DNA of 64,000 nt, from positions 100,661 through 164,660 of the forward strand of contig NZ_LYVP01000001.1 in the NCBI RefSeq assembly GCF_001984065.1. The letters run 5' to 3'. Shown here in pieces: positions 43,392-52,139 of the stretch. A program made the translations under genes and the position numbers. The notes beneath the pieces are model-generated. The model saw only the letters and a list, made by a program, of their open reading frames with translations, did no database searches and was not told the origin of the DNA. Position 1 is the stretch's first letter; each line of letters opens with the position of its first letter. The stretch comes from Pseudomonas sp. KK4 (GTDB lineage Bacteria > Pseudomonadota > Gammaproteobacteria > Pseudomonadales > Pseudomonadaceae).

Positions 43392-43690
43392 CTTAAAATA
43401 CCGCGGGCTAGCCGTGCTCCCACTCGCATACGGTAGGGATGGCTTTGCCCGCGATAGCGTTTGCCGGAACGCTATCAAACCTCAGGCGGACGCACACACG
43501 CACACGCCACCTCCAACCAATCCTTTCCTGATTCCTTTCAACGCTCCCTCGGGCGCCGACGATTGCGTCATCGTTCAGTCTCCGAATCATCCATTCCCCC
43601 TGTTCTAGCAAATTTCGACGACTGCATCATGGGCGTGCAGGCTTTCCATGTGCTCGCTTGAGTGTGAGGGAACAAACAACTTCGGTTGTT

Positions 43691-43706
43691 AGTTCCACGT
43701 GGAACA
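43691..43706. promoter_or_regulatory. parS: parS-like ParB-binding site 3
   Basis: AGTTCCACGTGGAACA has the perfect 14 bp core GTTCCACGTGGAAC. It lies in the intergenic region before the zigA-type gene, 6.7 kb from site 2 and 16.2 kb from site 1. Confidence 0.85.
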
Positions 43707-43833
43707 TCGCGTTTTCAAATGGGCATCAACCCTGAGCGAGTACTTCCAAGCGTATGGCTTGTGGTGAGGAGGGTGCGGCGCTGGGCGGAATCCGGGCGTT
43801 CATGAGCAGTTCCATCGCGCTACCGATTTGGAT

Positions 43834-43846
43834 GTTATACTATAAC
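43834..43846. promoter_or_regulatory. Zur operator of the zigA-type gene
   Basis: GTTATACTATAAC is a perfect palindrome around one central base and matches the gammaproteobacterial Zur box core GTTATA-N-TATAAC. It lies 63 bp upstream of the start codon, so zinc-bound Zur should repress the gene and zinc starvation should induce it. Confidence 0.85.
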
Positions 43847-43909
43847 CTAAACGGCGCTGCTCATTTAATGAACAGCTATCTGTTTTCGGATAACTGTGAG
43901 GAACCTCTG

Positions 43910-45115
43910 ATGTCATATCGCCTTCCCGTTACGGTCCTGTCGGGCTTTCTTGGCGCAGGAAAAAGTACACTTCTAAATTACATATTACGTAATCGTAATG
44001 GACTGCGCGTTGCTGTAATCGTCAATGATATAAGTGAAATCAACATCGACGGCAGCGAGGTACAGCGTGATGTCAGCCTCAGTAGGGGGGAAGAAAAACT
44101 CGTCGAGATGAGCAATGGTTGCATCTGCTGCACCCTGCGCGAAGACCTGCTGGAGGAAGTGAGCATGCTTGCCCGGGACGGGCGTTTTGACTATCTGCTG
44201 ATCGAATCCACCGGTATTTCCGAGCCGTTGCCCGTGGCAGAAACATTCACCTTTCGCGATCAAAACGGTCAGAGTCTCAGCGATATCGCCCGCCTCGATA
44301 CCCTGGTGACTGTGGTCGATGGCGTAAATTTCCTGGCCGATTATCAGGCTGCCGAGAGCCTGGCTTCCCGTGGTGAAACCCTGGGCGAAGAGGACGAGCG
44401 CGCCATCACCGATCTGTTGATCGAGCAGATCGAGTTCGCCGACGTCATTCTGATCAGCAAGGTCGACCTGATCAGCAGCCACGAACGGCAGGAGCTGATG
44501 GCGATCCTGGCACGACTCAATTCGCAGGCGCACATCATCCCGATGCTCATGGGTGAAGTGCCGCTGGAGACGGTCCTCAATACCGGCCGGTTCAACTTCG
44601 AGAAAGCGGCGCAGGCCCCTGGGTGGTTGCAGGAGCTGCGCGGCGCACATGTACCGGAAACCCTGGAGTACGGTATAGCCTCGAGCGCCTATCGCGCGCG
44701 TCGGCCGTTCCATCCGCAGCGTTTTTTCAATTTCATCGACCGTCCCTGGCCCAATGGCAGGCTGCTGCGCTCCAAGGGCTTTTTCTGGCTGGCGAGCAAG
44801 TACATGGAGGCCGGCAGTTGGTCTCAGGCCGGTGGCTTGATGCGTTATGGTCATGCCGGGCGCTGGTGGCGGTTTGTGCCCAAGGATCAGTGGCCGCAGG
44901 ACGAGGAAAGCACCGCGGCCATCATTAAGAACTGGGCCGTGGACGGCGGTGATTGCCGACAGGAGCTGGTGTTCATTGGTCAGGACATGGATTTTGTGCA
45001 GCTCACATCCGAGCTCGACGATTGCCTGCTGACCGACGACGAGATGGCGATGGGCGAACAAGCCTGGCAATCGCTGCCGGACCCTTTCGGTCCATGGTTC
45101 GATGAGGCGGCCTGA
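43910..45115 (+). CDS. zigA: CobW/COG0523-family zinc-linked GTPase (ZigA type)
   Basis: This 401-residue G3E GTPase has the P-loop SGFLGAGKST (11-20), the metal-binding CxCC in GCICC (70-74), and a C-terminal CobW domain with an acidic tail (DDCLLTDDEMA). COG0523 proteins under Zur control act as zinc metallochaperones when zinc is scarce. ATG 43910 is chosen because GAGG lies 8 nt upstream, the family sequence starts there (MSYRLPVTVLSGF), and the upstream frame crosses the Zur operator. It is followed by a convergent small exported protein and then a second CobW GTPase. The name is by similarity in domain and regulation. Confidence 0.88.
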   Translation: MSYRLPVTVLSGFLGAGKSTLLNYILRNRNGLRVAVIVNDISEINIDGSEVQRDVSLSRGEEKLVEMSNGCICCTLREDLLEEVSMLARDGRFDYLLIESTGISEPLPVAETFTFRDQNGQSLSDIARLDTLVTVVDGVNFLADYQAAESLASRGETLGEEDERAITDLLIEQIEFADVILISKVDLISSHERQELMAILARLNSQAHIIPMLMGEVPLETVLNTGRFNFEKAAQAPGWLQELRGAHVPETLEYGIASSAYRARRPFHPQRFFNFIDRPWPNGRLLRSKGFFWLASKYMEAGSWSQAGGLMRYGHAGRWWRFVPKDQWPQDEESTAAIIKNWAVDGGDCRQELVFIGQDMDFVQLTSELDDCLLTDDEMAMGEQAWQSLPDPFGPWFDEAA

Positions 45116-45128
45116 ACCAACGACCGCG

Positions 45129-45485
45129 TCAGGGCGTGAGCCAGGTTCCCTGGCTCTGAGCCTGGCAAAATGGCTTCAGATACGCCGCATCCGTGGCCAC
45201 GCCGTAATAGTGAATATCCTGTCGATAAGGCATATTGGCGACTTGGGCGTTGCTGCACACGCCGAACGCTCCCTCGGGGCATTGGTCGACGTATTGCACC
45301 TCGACTTTCTGCCCGGCCAGGGTCGGCTGGCAGAAACCGTCGGCGAACAGTTTTTCCGGGATATTGCGGTTCTGCTGGCAGACTTTCACGTCGAGCCGTT
45401 CCGCCTGGCTGTGGACCACGCAGGCTTGGGCCAGGGCCTCGCCGCACGTCAACGTCAGCAGTAACGACCATGCTGTCCACTGCAT
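45129..45485 (-). CDS. Small exported cysteine-rich protein
   Basis: The 118-residue product has a signal peptide (MQWTAWSLLLTLTCGEALA, likely cut before QACVV). The mature part carries six cysteines (ACVV, VCQQ, FCQP, QCPEG, VCSN, FCQA), so three disulfides are possible in the periplasm. It also contains an NADH-dehydrogenase-unrelated HYYGVATDAAYLKPF tail conserved in pseudomonads as far as I recall. No function is known. It is convergent with the zigA-type gene (13 bp gap) and divergent from the second CobW gene (26 bp gap), so it sits in a zinc-related context. Confidence 0.75.
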   Translation of the reverse strand: MQWTAWSLLLTLTCGEALAQACVVHSQAERLDVKVCQQNRNIPEKLFADGFCQPTLAGQKVEVQYVDQCPEGAFGVCSNAQVANMPYRQDIHYYGVATDAAYLKPFCQAQSQGTWLTP

Positions 45486-45511
45486 CCTTACCTCCTCAGA
45501 AGCCTTTTATC

Positions 45512-46483
45512 ATGTTGCAGAACATTCCCACCCACGTCATCGCCGGCCCTTTGGGGGCGGGCAAGACCAGCCTGATCAAGCACCTGTTGGCGCAACGCCC
45601 TGATGACGAGCGCTGGGCGGTACTGATCAATGAGTTCGGCCAGATTGGTCTGGACGCTGCGCTCTTGACCCAGGATGCTGATGGTATCGCACTGGGGGAA
45701 GTGGCCGGAGGCTGTCTGTGTTGCGTCAATGGCGCGCCGTTTCAGATCGGCCTGGGCCGATTGCTGCGCAAGGCGCGGCCTGATCGATTGTTCATCGAAC
45801 CTTCAGGCTTGGGGCACCCTGCGCAATTGCTCAGGCAGTTGAGTGAGGCACCCTGGCAAGGTGTACTGAGTGTACAGCCAAGTGTACTGATACTGGACGC
45901 TCAGGCGCTCGCGTTGGGCAAGGTGTTGCCGCCGGCGCAACAGGATGCATTGAGTGCTGCCGGATTGCTGGTAATGAACAAATCGGAAAACCTGGATGAG
46001 GCCGATCGCCGGCGCCTTGCTGCACAAATGCCGTCGCGGCCGCTGTACTGGACGCAACAGGCGCAGATGCCATTGAGCGAATTGCCCGGTCTGACGGCGA
46101 AAGCAGTGGCGGGTGTGGATAACCTTGCAGCACCCAGAGGATTGGCCCAGCTGCCGGCTATCTGGACGGATCCAGCGTTGCCGATTTGTTTAAGCCATGA
46201 ACAGGACGGTGGCTGGAGCATCGGATGGCGTTGGCACCCGAGCCAGACATTCGACGCATCACTTGTCGATCAATGGCTTGCCGGCCTCGGATGGCGGAGG
46301 GCCAAACTGGTCATCCACAGTACCGATGGCTGGGTGTCGGTCAATGCCGTGGATAACTCGGTGCGGCAATGGCAACCGAGTGAATGGCGGCAGGATTCGC
46401 GGGTTGAACTGATTTTCAGTGAGCCGCAGGAGGCTGATTGGCTGAACGCGGGTTTGGCCCGATGCAGGCTTCAGGCTGGTTAA
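45512..46483 (+). CDS. Second CobW/COG0523-family GTPase
   Basis: The 323-residue G3E GTPase begins MLQNIPTHVIAGPLGAGKTS, with the P-loop at 11-20. It carries the CxCC metal motif in GGCLCC (66-71), an IEPSGLGHPAQLL switch-like segment, an MNKSENL guanine-recognition motif, and a short CobW C-terminal domain. It is shorter and clearly diverged from the zigA-type neighbour. The start at 45512 fits the family; an upstream ATG (45470) lies inside the divergent exported-protein gene. No Zur box of its own was seen in the 26 bp gap, so co-control with the neighbours is uncertain. Confidence 0.87.
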   Translation: MLQNIPTHVIAGPLGAGKTSLIKHLLAQRPDDERWAVLINEFGQIGLDAALLTQDADGIALGEVAGGCLCCVNGAPFQIGLGRLLRKARPDRLFIEPSGLGHPAQLLRQLSEAPWQGVLSVQPSVLILDAQALALGKVLPPAQQDALSAAGLLVMNKSENLDEADRRRLAAQMPSRPLYWTQQAQMPLSELPGLTAKAVAGVDNLAAPRGLAQLPAIWTDPALPICLSHEQDGGWSIGWRWHPSQTFDASLVDQWLAGLGWRRAKLVIHSTDGWVSVNAVDNSVRQWQPSEWRQDSRVELIFSEPQEADWLNAGLARCRLQAG

Positions 46484-46510
46484 GAGATTGATGTGGCGCT
46501 TTGCTGGGCC

Positions 46511-46589
46511 CCTTCGCGAGCAAGCCCGCTCCCACAGTTGGGGCTGTGTTCGCAGTTCCAAGTGTGGGAGCGGGCTTGCTCGCGAAGGG
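46511..46589. repeat. REP doublet (REPIN)
   Basis: CCTTCGCGAGCAAGCCCGCT at the left and its inverse (GGGAGCGGGCTTGCTCGCGA) at the right are 26 bp inverted arms around about 27 bp, between two convergent genes. Same family as the copies at 48034-48124 and 63946-63970. Confidence 0.92.
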
Positions 46590-46611
46590 ATCTAACGGGC
46601 AGCAAGGCGCG

Positions 46612-47025
46612 TCATGGCCGCCACTTGCTGTGCTCCTGCCGCCAATGGCTCAGTTCGACCACATTGCCGCCGGGCTTGACGACATCGACCACGGGCGGGG
46701 TGTCGTCGAAGGGAACCGGGTAGGGTGCCAGTTCGATCTGCGCACTGTGGGCGCCGAACTGAGTGATGGTGCCGTTATGCCGGGTCTCGCCGGTCACGGT
46801 GAATTCGAAGTTATATACCCGCGCCAGACGTCGCCGGCCACGTCCATCCTTGATGAAGGCGATTTTTTTCAACGCCACGTTGCCATCCAGCAACTCGATG
46901 CCCAGGTTGCTGCAATGCTGTTTGACCCGCTCCAGCGCACGTTCGCGCAAGCCGTGGTTGTGCCACAGCCAGGCACCAGCGGTGGCGAACAGCATCAGCA
47001 CGAAAATATTTCCAAGGGTCAGCAT
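46612..47025 (-). CDS. DUF3301 membrane-anchored protein
   Basis: The 137-residue protein starts with one membrane helix (LTLGNIFVLMLFATAGAWLW), followed by HNHGLRERALERVKQHC and VALKKIAFIKDGRGRRRLAR, the conserved core of DUF3301. The function is unknown. A TTG codon directly before the ATG has better spacing (7 nt) from GGAG, so the protein may be one residue longer. It diverges from pdxY. Confidence 0.85.
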   Translation of the reverse strand: MLTLGNIFVLMLFATAGAWLWHNHGLRERALERVKQHCSNLGIELLDGNVALKKIAFIKDGRGRRRLARVYNFEFTVTGETRHNGTITQFGAHSAQIELAPYPVPFDDTPPVVDVVKPGGNVVELSHWRQEHSKWRP

Positions 47026-47144
47026 CAACAGGGTGCTCCAACAAGATAGTGTCAGCTTAACTGCGTCGCCGGTCTGTCGTACAGGCAGCTTTTCGTCGCA
47101 TACTGCGCCGCTCGAATTTCATTCGTTTTACGGAAAATCACCGC

Positions 47145-48017
47145 ATGAAACGTACGCCCCATCTGCTCGCTATCCAGTCCCACGTGGTGTTCGGTCACGC
47201 GGGCAACAGTGCCGCGGTATTTCCGATGCAGCGGGTCGGGGTGAATGTCTGGCCCCTCAACACCGTGCAGTTCTCCAACCACACCCAATATGGCCAGTGG
47301 ACCGGTGAAGTGTTGGCGCCGCATCAGATCCCCGACCTGGTGGAGGGCATCGCGGCAATCGGCGAACTGGGCAATTGCGACGCGGTGCTGTCGGGCTACC
47401 TCGGCAGCGCCGCTCAGGGCCGGGCCATTCTCACGGGGGTGGAGCGGATCAAGTCGATGAACCCCAAGGCACTGTACTTGTGCGACCCGGTGATGGGCCA
47501 TCCGGAGAAGGGGTGCAGCGTGCCTGCCGAAGTCAGCGATTTTCTGCTGGAGGAGGCCGCCGCCGTGGCCGACTTCATGTGCCCGAATCAACTGGAGCTC
47601 GACAGCTTCTCGGGACGCAAACCGCAATCGTTGTTCGATTGCCTGGCGATGGCCAGGGCCCTGCTGGTGCGCGGACCCAAAGCGGTGCTGGTCAAGCATC
47701 TGGACTACCCTGGCAAAAACCAGGACGTGTTCGAGATGCTGCTGGTGACGGCTGAAGGCAGCTGGCATCTGCAGCGACCGCTGCTGGCGTTTCCGCGACA
47801 GCCGGTAGGTGTGGGTGACCTGACTTCCGGGCTGTTTCTGGCGCGCGTACTGCTGGGCGATAGTCTGGTGGCGGCTTTCGAATTCGCCGCATCGGCGGTG
47901 CATGAGGTATTGCTGGAAACCCAGGCCTGCGCCAGCTATGAGCTGGAACTGGTGCGGGCCCAGGACCGGATTGCTCATCCGCGGGTACGGTTCGAGGCGA
48001 CGTCGATCAGTCTTTGA
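47145..48017 (+). CDS. pdxY: Pyridoxal kinase PdxY
   Basis: The 290-residue kinase phosphorylates pyridoxal in the PLP salvage pathway. It has the family features [20 protein letters not shown], the [12 protein letters not shown] substrate loop, [27 protein letters not shown], and the catalytic [13 protein letters not shown] (general-base Asp in the GD pair, anion hole). Length equals that of E. coli PdxY. It stands alone between a divergent DUF3301 gene and a REP doublet. Confidence 0.95.
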   Translation: MKRTPHLLAIQSHVVFGHAGNSAAVFPMQRVGVNVWPLNTVQFSNHTQYGQWTGEVLAPHQIPDLVEGIAAIGELGNCDAVLSGYLGSAAQGRAILTGVERIKSMNPKALYLCDPVMGHPEKGCSVPAEVSDFLLEEAAAVADFMCPNQLELDSFSGRKPQSLFDCLAMARALLVRGPKAVLVKHLDYPGKNQDVFEMLLVTAEGSWHLQRPLLAFPRQPVGVGDLTSGLFLARVLLGDSLVAAFEFAASAVHEVLLETQACASYELELVRAQDRIAHPRVRFEATSISL

Positions 48018-48033
48018 TTGTGCGTTGACCCCA

Positions 48034-48124
48034 TTCGCGAGCAAGCCCGCTCCCACACTGAATACGGTCGGACACGCATGTTGTGTACGACAGGATCCAT
48101 TGTGGGAGCGGGCTTGCTCGCGAA
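48034..48124. repeat. REP doublet (REPIN)
   Basis: TTCGCGAGCAAGCCCGCTCC (48034 onward) and its inverse ending at 48124 (GGGAGCGGGCTTGCTCGCGA) flank about 43 bp, between the convergent pdxY and thioesterase genes. Confidence 0.92.
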
Positions 48125-48163
48125 GACTATTTAAAAAGCACCATCACACTATCTGACAGAGCC

Positions 48164-48646
48164 TCAGGCATCGCCCTTGATTTCCTGATAGCGCTTTTCC
48201 AGTTCCTGACGAACCTGACGACGTTGCTGTGCCTGGACGAAACGACGTTTGTCTTCGCTGTTTTGCGGTTGCAGTGGCGGCACCGGGGCGGGTTTGCGCT
48301 GGTCATCTACCGCCACCATGGTGAAGAAGCAACTGTTGGTATGGCGCACCGAGCGCTCACGAATGTTCTCGGTCACCACCTTGATGCCCACCTCCATCGA
48401 AGTGTTCCCGGTGTAGTTGACGGACGCCAGGAAGGTCACCAGTTCACCGACATGGATCGGCTCACGGAAAATCACCTGGTCCACCGAGAGGGTCACCACG
48501 TAGCGGCCGGCGTAACGGCTCGCACAGGCGTAAGCAACTTCGTCGAGGTATTTGAGCAAGGTACCGCCGTGAACATTGCCAGAGAAGTTGGCCATGTCGG
48601 GGGTCATCAATACCGTCATCGACAGCTGGGCGTTTCCGGGTTCCAT
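48164..48646 (-). CDS. Acyl-CoA thioesterase (hot-dog fold)
   Basis: The 160-residue enzyme hydrolyses acyl-CoA. It shows the hot-dog signature NVHGGTLLKYLDEVAYACAS with the catalytic Asp/Glu-containing helix, and FREPIHVGELVTFLASVNYT, as in the YciA/BACH-type thioesterases. A charged C-terminal tail (about 125-160) extends beyond the fold. The start at 48646 (MEPGNAQLSM) has a GAGAG-type site; codons upstream add 13 residues without homology. It is divergent from the KefB-like antiporter. Confidence 0.9.
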   Translation of the reverse strand: MEPGNAQLSMTVLMTPDMANFSGNVHGGTLLKYLDEVAYACASRYAGRYVVTLSVDQVIFREPIHVGELVTFLASVNYTGNTSMEVGIKVVTENIRERSVRHTNSCFFTMVAVDDQRKPAPVPPLQPQNSEDKRRFVQAQQRRQVRQELEKRYQEIKGDA

Positions 48647-48931
48647 AGCGCTCTCACGGGTCAGGGCAAGGTTTGAAGGACGCACCTCTGCGGGTGCCTC
48701 GGTGGTTTTTGCAAACCAACAGTTATCGGGACGCCGGGCGGCGAGTCGCCGTCACGCCGGATCGATCTGTTTCCATATATTGCACCGCCTTTCAGCCGGA
48801 AGTCGCGGTGTTACCCTGCAAAAGCGCTCTTTAGGGGGCAATTCCTACGCGGAAGGCGGATTTTTCACTTTGCTTGAGCGGACGCTTCCTACGTCTGACG
48901 CTTGAGCTATGTCACCAGGGAGCCCCACATC

Positions 48932-50695
48932 ATGCATGCCATCAGTTTTATTCAGGACCTGGCAGTGATCATGTTGGTCGCAGGCGTGGTGACCGTGCTT
49001 TTCCATCGGCTCAAGCAACCCGTGGTGCTGGGCTACATCGTGGCCGGTTTCATCATTGGCCCGCACACCCCGCCGTTCGGTCTGATTCACGACGAAGAGA
49101 CCATCAAGACCCTGGCGGAGCTCGGGGTGATCTTTCTGATGTTCTGTCTGGGCCTGGAATTCAGCCTGCGCAAGCTGTTCAAGGTGGGCGCCACGGCGTT
49201 TATCGCGGCGTTTCTGGAAATCGTCCTGATGATCTGGATCGGCTATGAAATCGGCCGCTGGTTCGACTGGAACACCATGGATTCGCTGTTTCTGGGCGCG
49301 ATCCTGGCGATCTCCTCGACCACCATCATCGTCAAGGCACTCAACGATCTGAAAATGAAAAACCAGCGCTTTGCCCAGCTGATTTTCGGTGTGCTGATCG
49401 TCGAAGACATTCTGGGCATCGGCATCATCGCCTTGCTCTCGAGTATCGCGGTCAGTGGCACGGTCAGCTCGGGCGAGGTGTTTTCCACCGTCGGCAAGCT
49501 TTCGCTGTTCATGATCGTCGCGCTGGTGATCGGCATTTTGCTGGTACCGCGCTTGCTGGCTTACGTGGCCAAATTCGAAAGCAACGAAATGCTGTTGATC
49601 ACCGTGCTGGGCCTGTGTTTCGGCTTCTGCCTGCTGGTGGTCAAGCTGGAATACAGCATGGTGCTCGGCGCGTTCCTGATCGGCGCGATCATGGCCGAAT
49701 CCCGGCAATTGCTGAAAATCGAGCGCCTGATCGAGCCGGTTCGCGACTTGTTCAGTGCCATATTCTTCGTGGCGATCGGGCTGATGCTCGACCCGATGAT
49801 CCTGCTGCAGTATGCCTGGCCGATCGCCGTGATCACGGTCGCGGTGGTGCTGGGCAAGATGTTGTCCTGCGGTCTCGGCGCCTTTATCGCGGGCAATGAC
49901 GGACGCACGTCGCTGCGGGTGGGGATGGGGCTTTCACAGATCGGCGAGTTTTCTTTCATCATTGCGGCGCTGGGCATGACCCTGCAGGTCACCAGTAACT
50001 TCCTGTACCCGGTGGCGGTGGCGGTATCGGTGATCACCACCTTGTTGACGCCCTATCTGATCCGCGCGGCCGATCCGTTGTCCATCAAGCTCGCCGCGGT
50101 CATGCCACAACGACTGGGTCGAGTGCTGGGGATGTATGGCGAATGGTTGCGCAGCATCCAGCCCCAGGGCGAGGGCGCGCTGCTGGCGTCGATGATTCGG
50201 CGGATTCTGTTGCAGGTGGGCGTCAATCTGGCGTTGGTGATCGCTATCTTTTTCGCCGGGGCGTACTTCGCCGAGCGCATCTCGACCAATTTGCAGGACT
50301 GGATCAGCGACCCGAGCTGGCAAAAGGCGCTGATCTGGGGAGGCGCGCTGCTGGTGTCGCTGCCGTTTTTGATTGCCGCTTATCGCAAGCTCAAGGCGTT
50401 GTCGATGTTGCTGGCGGAAATGGGGGTGAAACCGGAGATGGCCGGGCGCCACACGCAGCGGGTGCGTCGGGTGATCTCCGAGGTGATCCCGATCATTTCG
50501 CTGCTGGTGATTTTCCTGCTGTTGGCAGCCTTGTCGGCCAGTATTTTGCCGACCAACAAGTTGCTGATGCTGATCGCCGTGGTGGCGGCGGCCGTGGCTG
50601 CGCTGCTGTGGCGCTGGTTTATCCGTGTGCACACGCGCATGCAGGTGGCCTTGCTCGATACCCTGGATAACCACAAGGATTCGCCAGGGCACTGA
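48932..50695 (+). CDS. KefB-like CPA2-family cation:proton antiporter
   Basis: The 587-residue inner-membrane protein starts ISFIQDLAVIMLVAGVVTVL and has about 12-14 membrane segments with CPA2 features: GYIVAGFIIGPHTPPFG, FCLGLEFSLRKL, SSTTIIVKALNDLKMK, and the GMGLSQIGEFSFII helix. Unlike KefB/KefC it has no C-terminal Rossmann (RCK/TrkA-N) domain; instead it ends with extra hydrophobic helices (about 460-570) and a short charged tail. It probably exchanges K+ or Na+ for H+, without nucleotide or glutathione gating. AGGGAG lies about 9 nt before the ATG. It is a stand-alone gene. Confidence 0.88.
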   Translation: MHAISFIQDLAVIMLVAGVVTVLFHRLKQPVVLGYIVAGFIIGPHTPPFGLIHDEETIKTLAELGVIFLMFCLGLEFSLRKLFKVGATAFIAAFLEIVLMIWIGYEIGRWFDWNTMDSLFLGAILAISSTTIIVKALNDLKMKNQRFAQLIFGVLIVEDILGIGIIALLSSIAVSGTVSSGEVFSTVGKLSLFMIVALVIGILLVPRLLAYVAKFESNEMLLITVLGLCFGFCLLVVKLEYSMVLGAFLIGAIMAESRQLLKIERLIEPVRDLFSAIFFVAIGLMLDPMILLQYAWPIAVITVAVVLGKMLSCGLGAFIAGNDGRTSLRVGMGLSQIGEFSFIIAALGMTLQVTSNFLYPVAVAVSVITTLLTPYLIRAADPLSIKLAAVMPQRLGRVLGMYGEWLRSIQPQGEGALLASMIRRILLQVGVNLALVIAIFFAGAYFAERISTNLQDWISDPSWQKALIWGGALLVSLPFLIAAYRKLKALSMLLAEMGVKPEMAGRHTQRVRRVISEVIPIISLLVIFLLLAALSASILPTNKLLMLIAVVAAAVAALLWRWFIRVHTRMQVALLDTLDNHKDSPGH

Positions 50696-50716
50696 GCCCA
50701 TGTGGCGTGCGCTGAC

Positions 50717-51124
50717 TCAGCTTTCCAGCCAGACGTCCCGCGCCCAGTGCCATACCGATTCCCAGGTTTCTTCGGTCACCAGCTCTTCTTCGGCGGACCA
50801 CAGTACCACCGTGCCGTCTTCTTCAACGCAGTAGTAGTCGTCACCGTCCTGGCAGATCGGGATCAGGCTGCGGTCGACACCGGCGTCCCAGGCATTGGCG
50901 GCTACATCCGGCAGGTAGGTATGGGATTGTGGATCGGTGACGGTCACCGGTTCCAGGCTGCCGTAGACCACGTCGCTGACAGTCAGCAGAAATTCTCTGA
51001 ATACGAATGGGATGTCGATGAACAGTTGTTCTTCGATTTCGACCAGCAGATCTTCGTCGGGCAACTCCAAGGGGACCGGTACCGGTTCGTTGGCTTCACG
51101 CAGTTGTTCGATGATTTCTTCCAC
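50717..51124 (-). CDS. SMI1/KNR4 (SUKH)-type acidic protein
   Basis: The 135-residue protein is very acidic and has the SMI1/KNR4 pattern: LPDEDLLVEIEEQLFIDIPF, VFREFLLTVSDVVYGSLEPV and DGDDYYCVEEDGTVVLWSAE. SUKH-family proteins are frequent as immunity proteins to contact-dependent toxins, but this gene has no toxin next to it and seems to be a conserved chromosomal member. It starts at GTG with GAGG 9 nt upstream. It lies tail-to-tail with the antiporter gene. Confidence 0.85.
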   Translation of the reverse strand: MEEIIEQLREANEPVPVPLELPDEDLLVEIEEQLFIDIPFVFREFLLTVSDVVYGSLEPVTVTDPQSHTYLPDVAANAWDAGVDRSLIPICQDGDDYYCVEEDGTVVLWSAEEELVTEETWESVWHWARDVWLES

Positions 51125-51206
51125 GTCCGGGATCCTCTTGCTTGTGTGGCGCGGTTTATATGGGGCGGTTTATACAGTAGCTCGCTATAGATGCAACCGC
51201 GAAATA

Positions 51207-51233
51207 GAAAACCCCGGCAAGCCGGGGTTTTTA
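51207..51233. terminator. Bidirectional-type terminator
   Basis: CCCCGGC and GCCGGGG pair around AA, with AAAA before and TTTTT after, so it can work on both strands. On the minus strand it ends the Tim44-domain gene. Confidence 0.88.
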
Positions 51234-51260
51234 TTACAGCGTGAAAAGCGCGGGGGGATA

Positions 51261-52139
51261 TCAGCCGTTCTGACGGATACCTGCCACCAGCCAAGGCTGG
51301 TTCTCGCCCTGGGCACGTTCCATGTTCCAGCTTTCGCTGAACACTTCGCCCTGATCGAAACGCGAAGTCTTCGACACGCCGCTGAAGGTCAGGGTGGCGA
51401 TGGTCTTGTCGGCGCGATCATCCACACCGTCCAGCTGCACATTGAGGTTATCGATGTAGGTGGACTGGAAACCATCACCGAGGTCGGCACGTTCGCGCTT
51501 GAGGAACTCCAGCATTTGTGGGGTCACGAACTCGGAGATCTTGTCCATCTCGTTCGCGTCCCAGTGCTGCTGCAGGGACTGGAAGTGGTTGCGGGCCGCT
51601 TCGACGAAGTTCTTTTCATTGAACCAGGCCGGCGCATTGATCACCGGACGGGCGGCAACAGGTGCTGACGAACCACCGAAGATCGACCCCATGGCTGGCT
51701 TCTGCTCAAAGGCTTCACGCTGCATTGGCGCGTGACCGGCCGGAGCGTACTGCTCCTGCTGCTTGCGACGACGTGCGGCGATGAAGCGGAAGACCAGGAA
51801 CGCGATGACCGCCATGATCAGGATGTCGAAGATCTGCATGCCCTGGAAGCCGTCGCCCATGAACATGGAGGCCAGCAGGCCACCGGCCGCGATACCGGCC
51901 AGGGGGCCGAGCCAGCGCGAAGCACCGCCGGCCTTGGCGGCGGCGCCAGCGGCACCGGCAGCACCAGCGGTCGCCGCAGCGCCGCCCATGCCTGGAGAAG
52001 AAGGCGCCATCTGGCTGGTCTGGTGAGTCGGCGCAGCGCCTGCGCTTTTGCCACCACCGAAGCGCTTGGCGGCATTGACGTCGAGACTCATCGTCAGGCC
52101 GATGCACAACGCCATGGCGATGCTAAGAAAACGTTTCAT
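51261..52139 (-). CDS. Tim44-like domain membrane protein
   Basis: The 292-residue product begins with a signal-like hydrophobic segment (FLSIAMALCIGLTMSLDVNA), then a low-complexity Gly/Ala linker (AGAAGAAGAAAKAGG), two close membrane segments (GPLAGIAAGGLLASMFMG, ILIMAVIAFLVFRFIAARR), and a C-terminal Tim44-type domain (about 165-290; FVEAARNHFQSLQQHWDANE, EFVTPQMLEFLKRE). The domain resembles the mitochondrial import motor subunit, but in bacteria the role is unknown. A strong terminator follows. No operon partner is evident. Confidence 0.87.
   Translation of the reverse strand: MKRFLSIAMALCIGLTMSLDVNAAKRFGGGKSAGAAPTHQTSQMAPSSPGMGGAAATAGAAGAAGAAAKAGGASRWLGPLAGIAAGGLLASMFMGDGFQGMQIFDILIMAVIAFLVFRFIAARRRKQQEQYAPAGHAPMQREAFEQKPAMGSIFGGSSAPVAARPVINAPAWFNEKNFVEAARNHFQSLQQHWDANEMDKISEFVTPQMLEFLKRERADLGDGFQSTYIDNLNVQLDGVDDRADKTIATLTFSGVSKTSRFDQGEVFSESWNMERAQGENQPWLVAGIRQNG

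Larger units (their letters stand above)
43392..43909. other. Intergenic region upstream of zigA-type gene: hairpin, parS and Zur operator
   Basis: These 518 bp contain no supported gene. They hold a perfect 9 bp inverted repeat (43453-43461 with 43468-43476, GATAGCGTT), a parS site (43691-43706) and a Zur operator (43834-43846). A reading frame in frame with the zigA-type gene extends back to 43754 but runs across the Zur operator, so it is leader sequence and not coding. Confidence 0.6.

Noticed and set aside
43453..43476. A terminator at the GATAGCGTT inverted repeat
   Set aside because: The stem is perfect but no T tract follows on either strand; it may be a REP-like or unrelated palindrome.
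43754..43909. 52-residue N-terminal extension of the zigA-type protein
   Set aside because: It would place the Zur operator inside the coding region; GAGG and family homology support 43910.
45170..45511. Long N-terminal extension of the second CobW GTPase
   Set aside because: The extension lies antisense to the exported Cys-rich gene and has no CobW homology; the P-loop domain starts at 45512.
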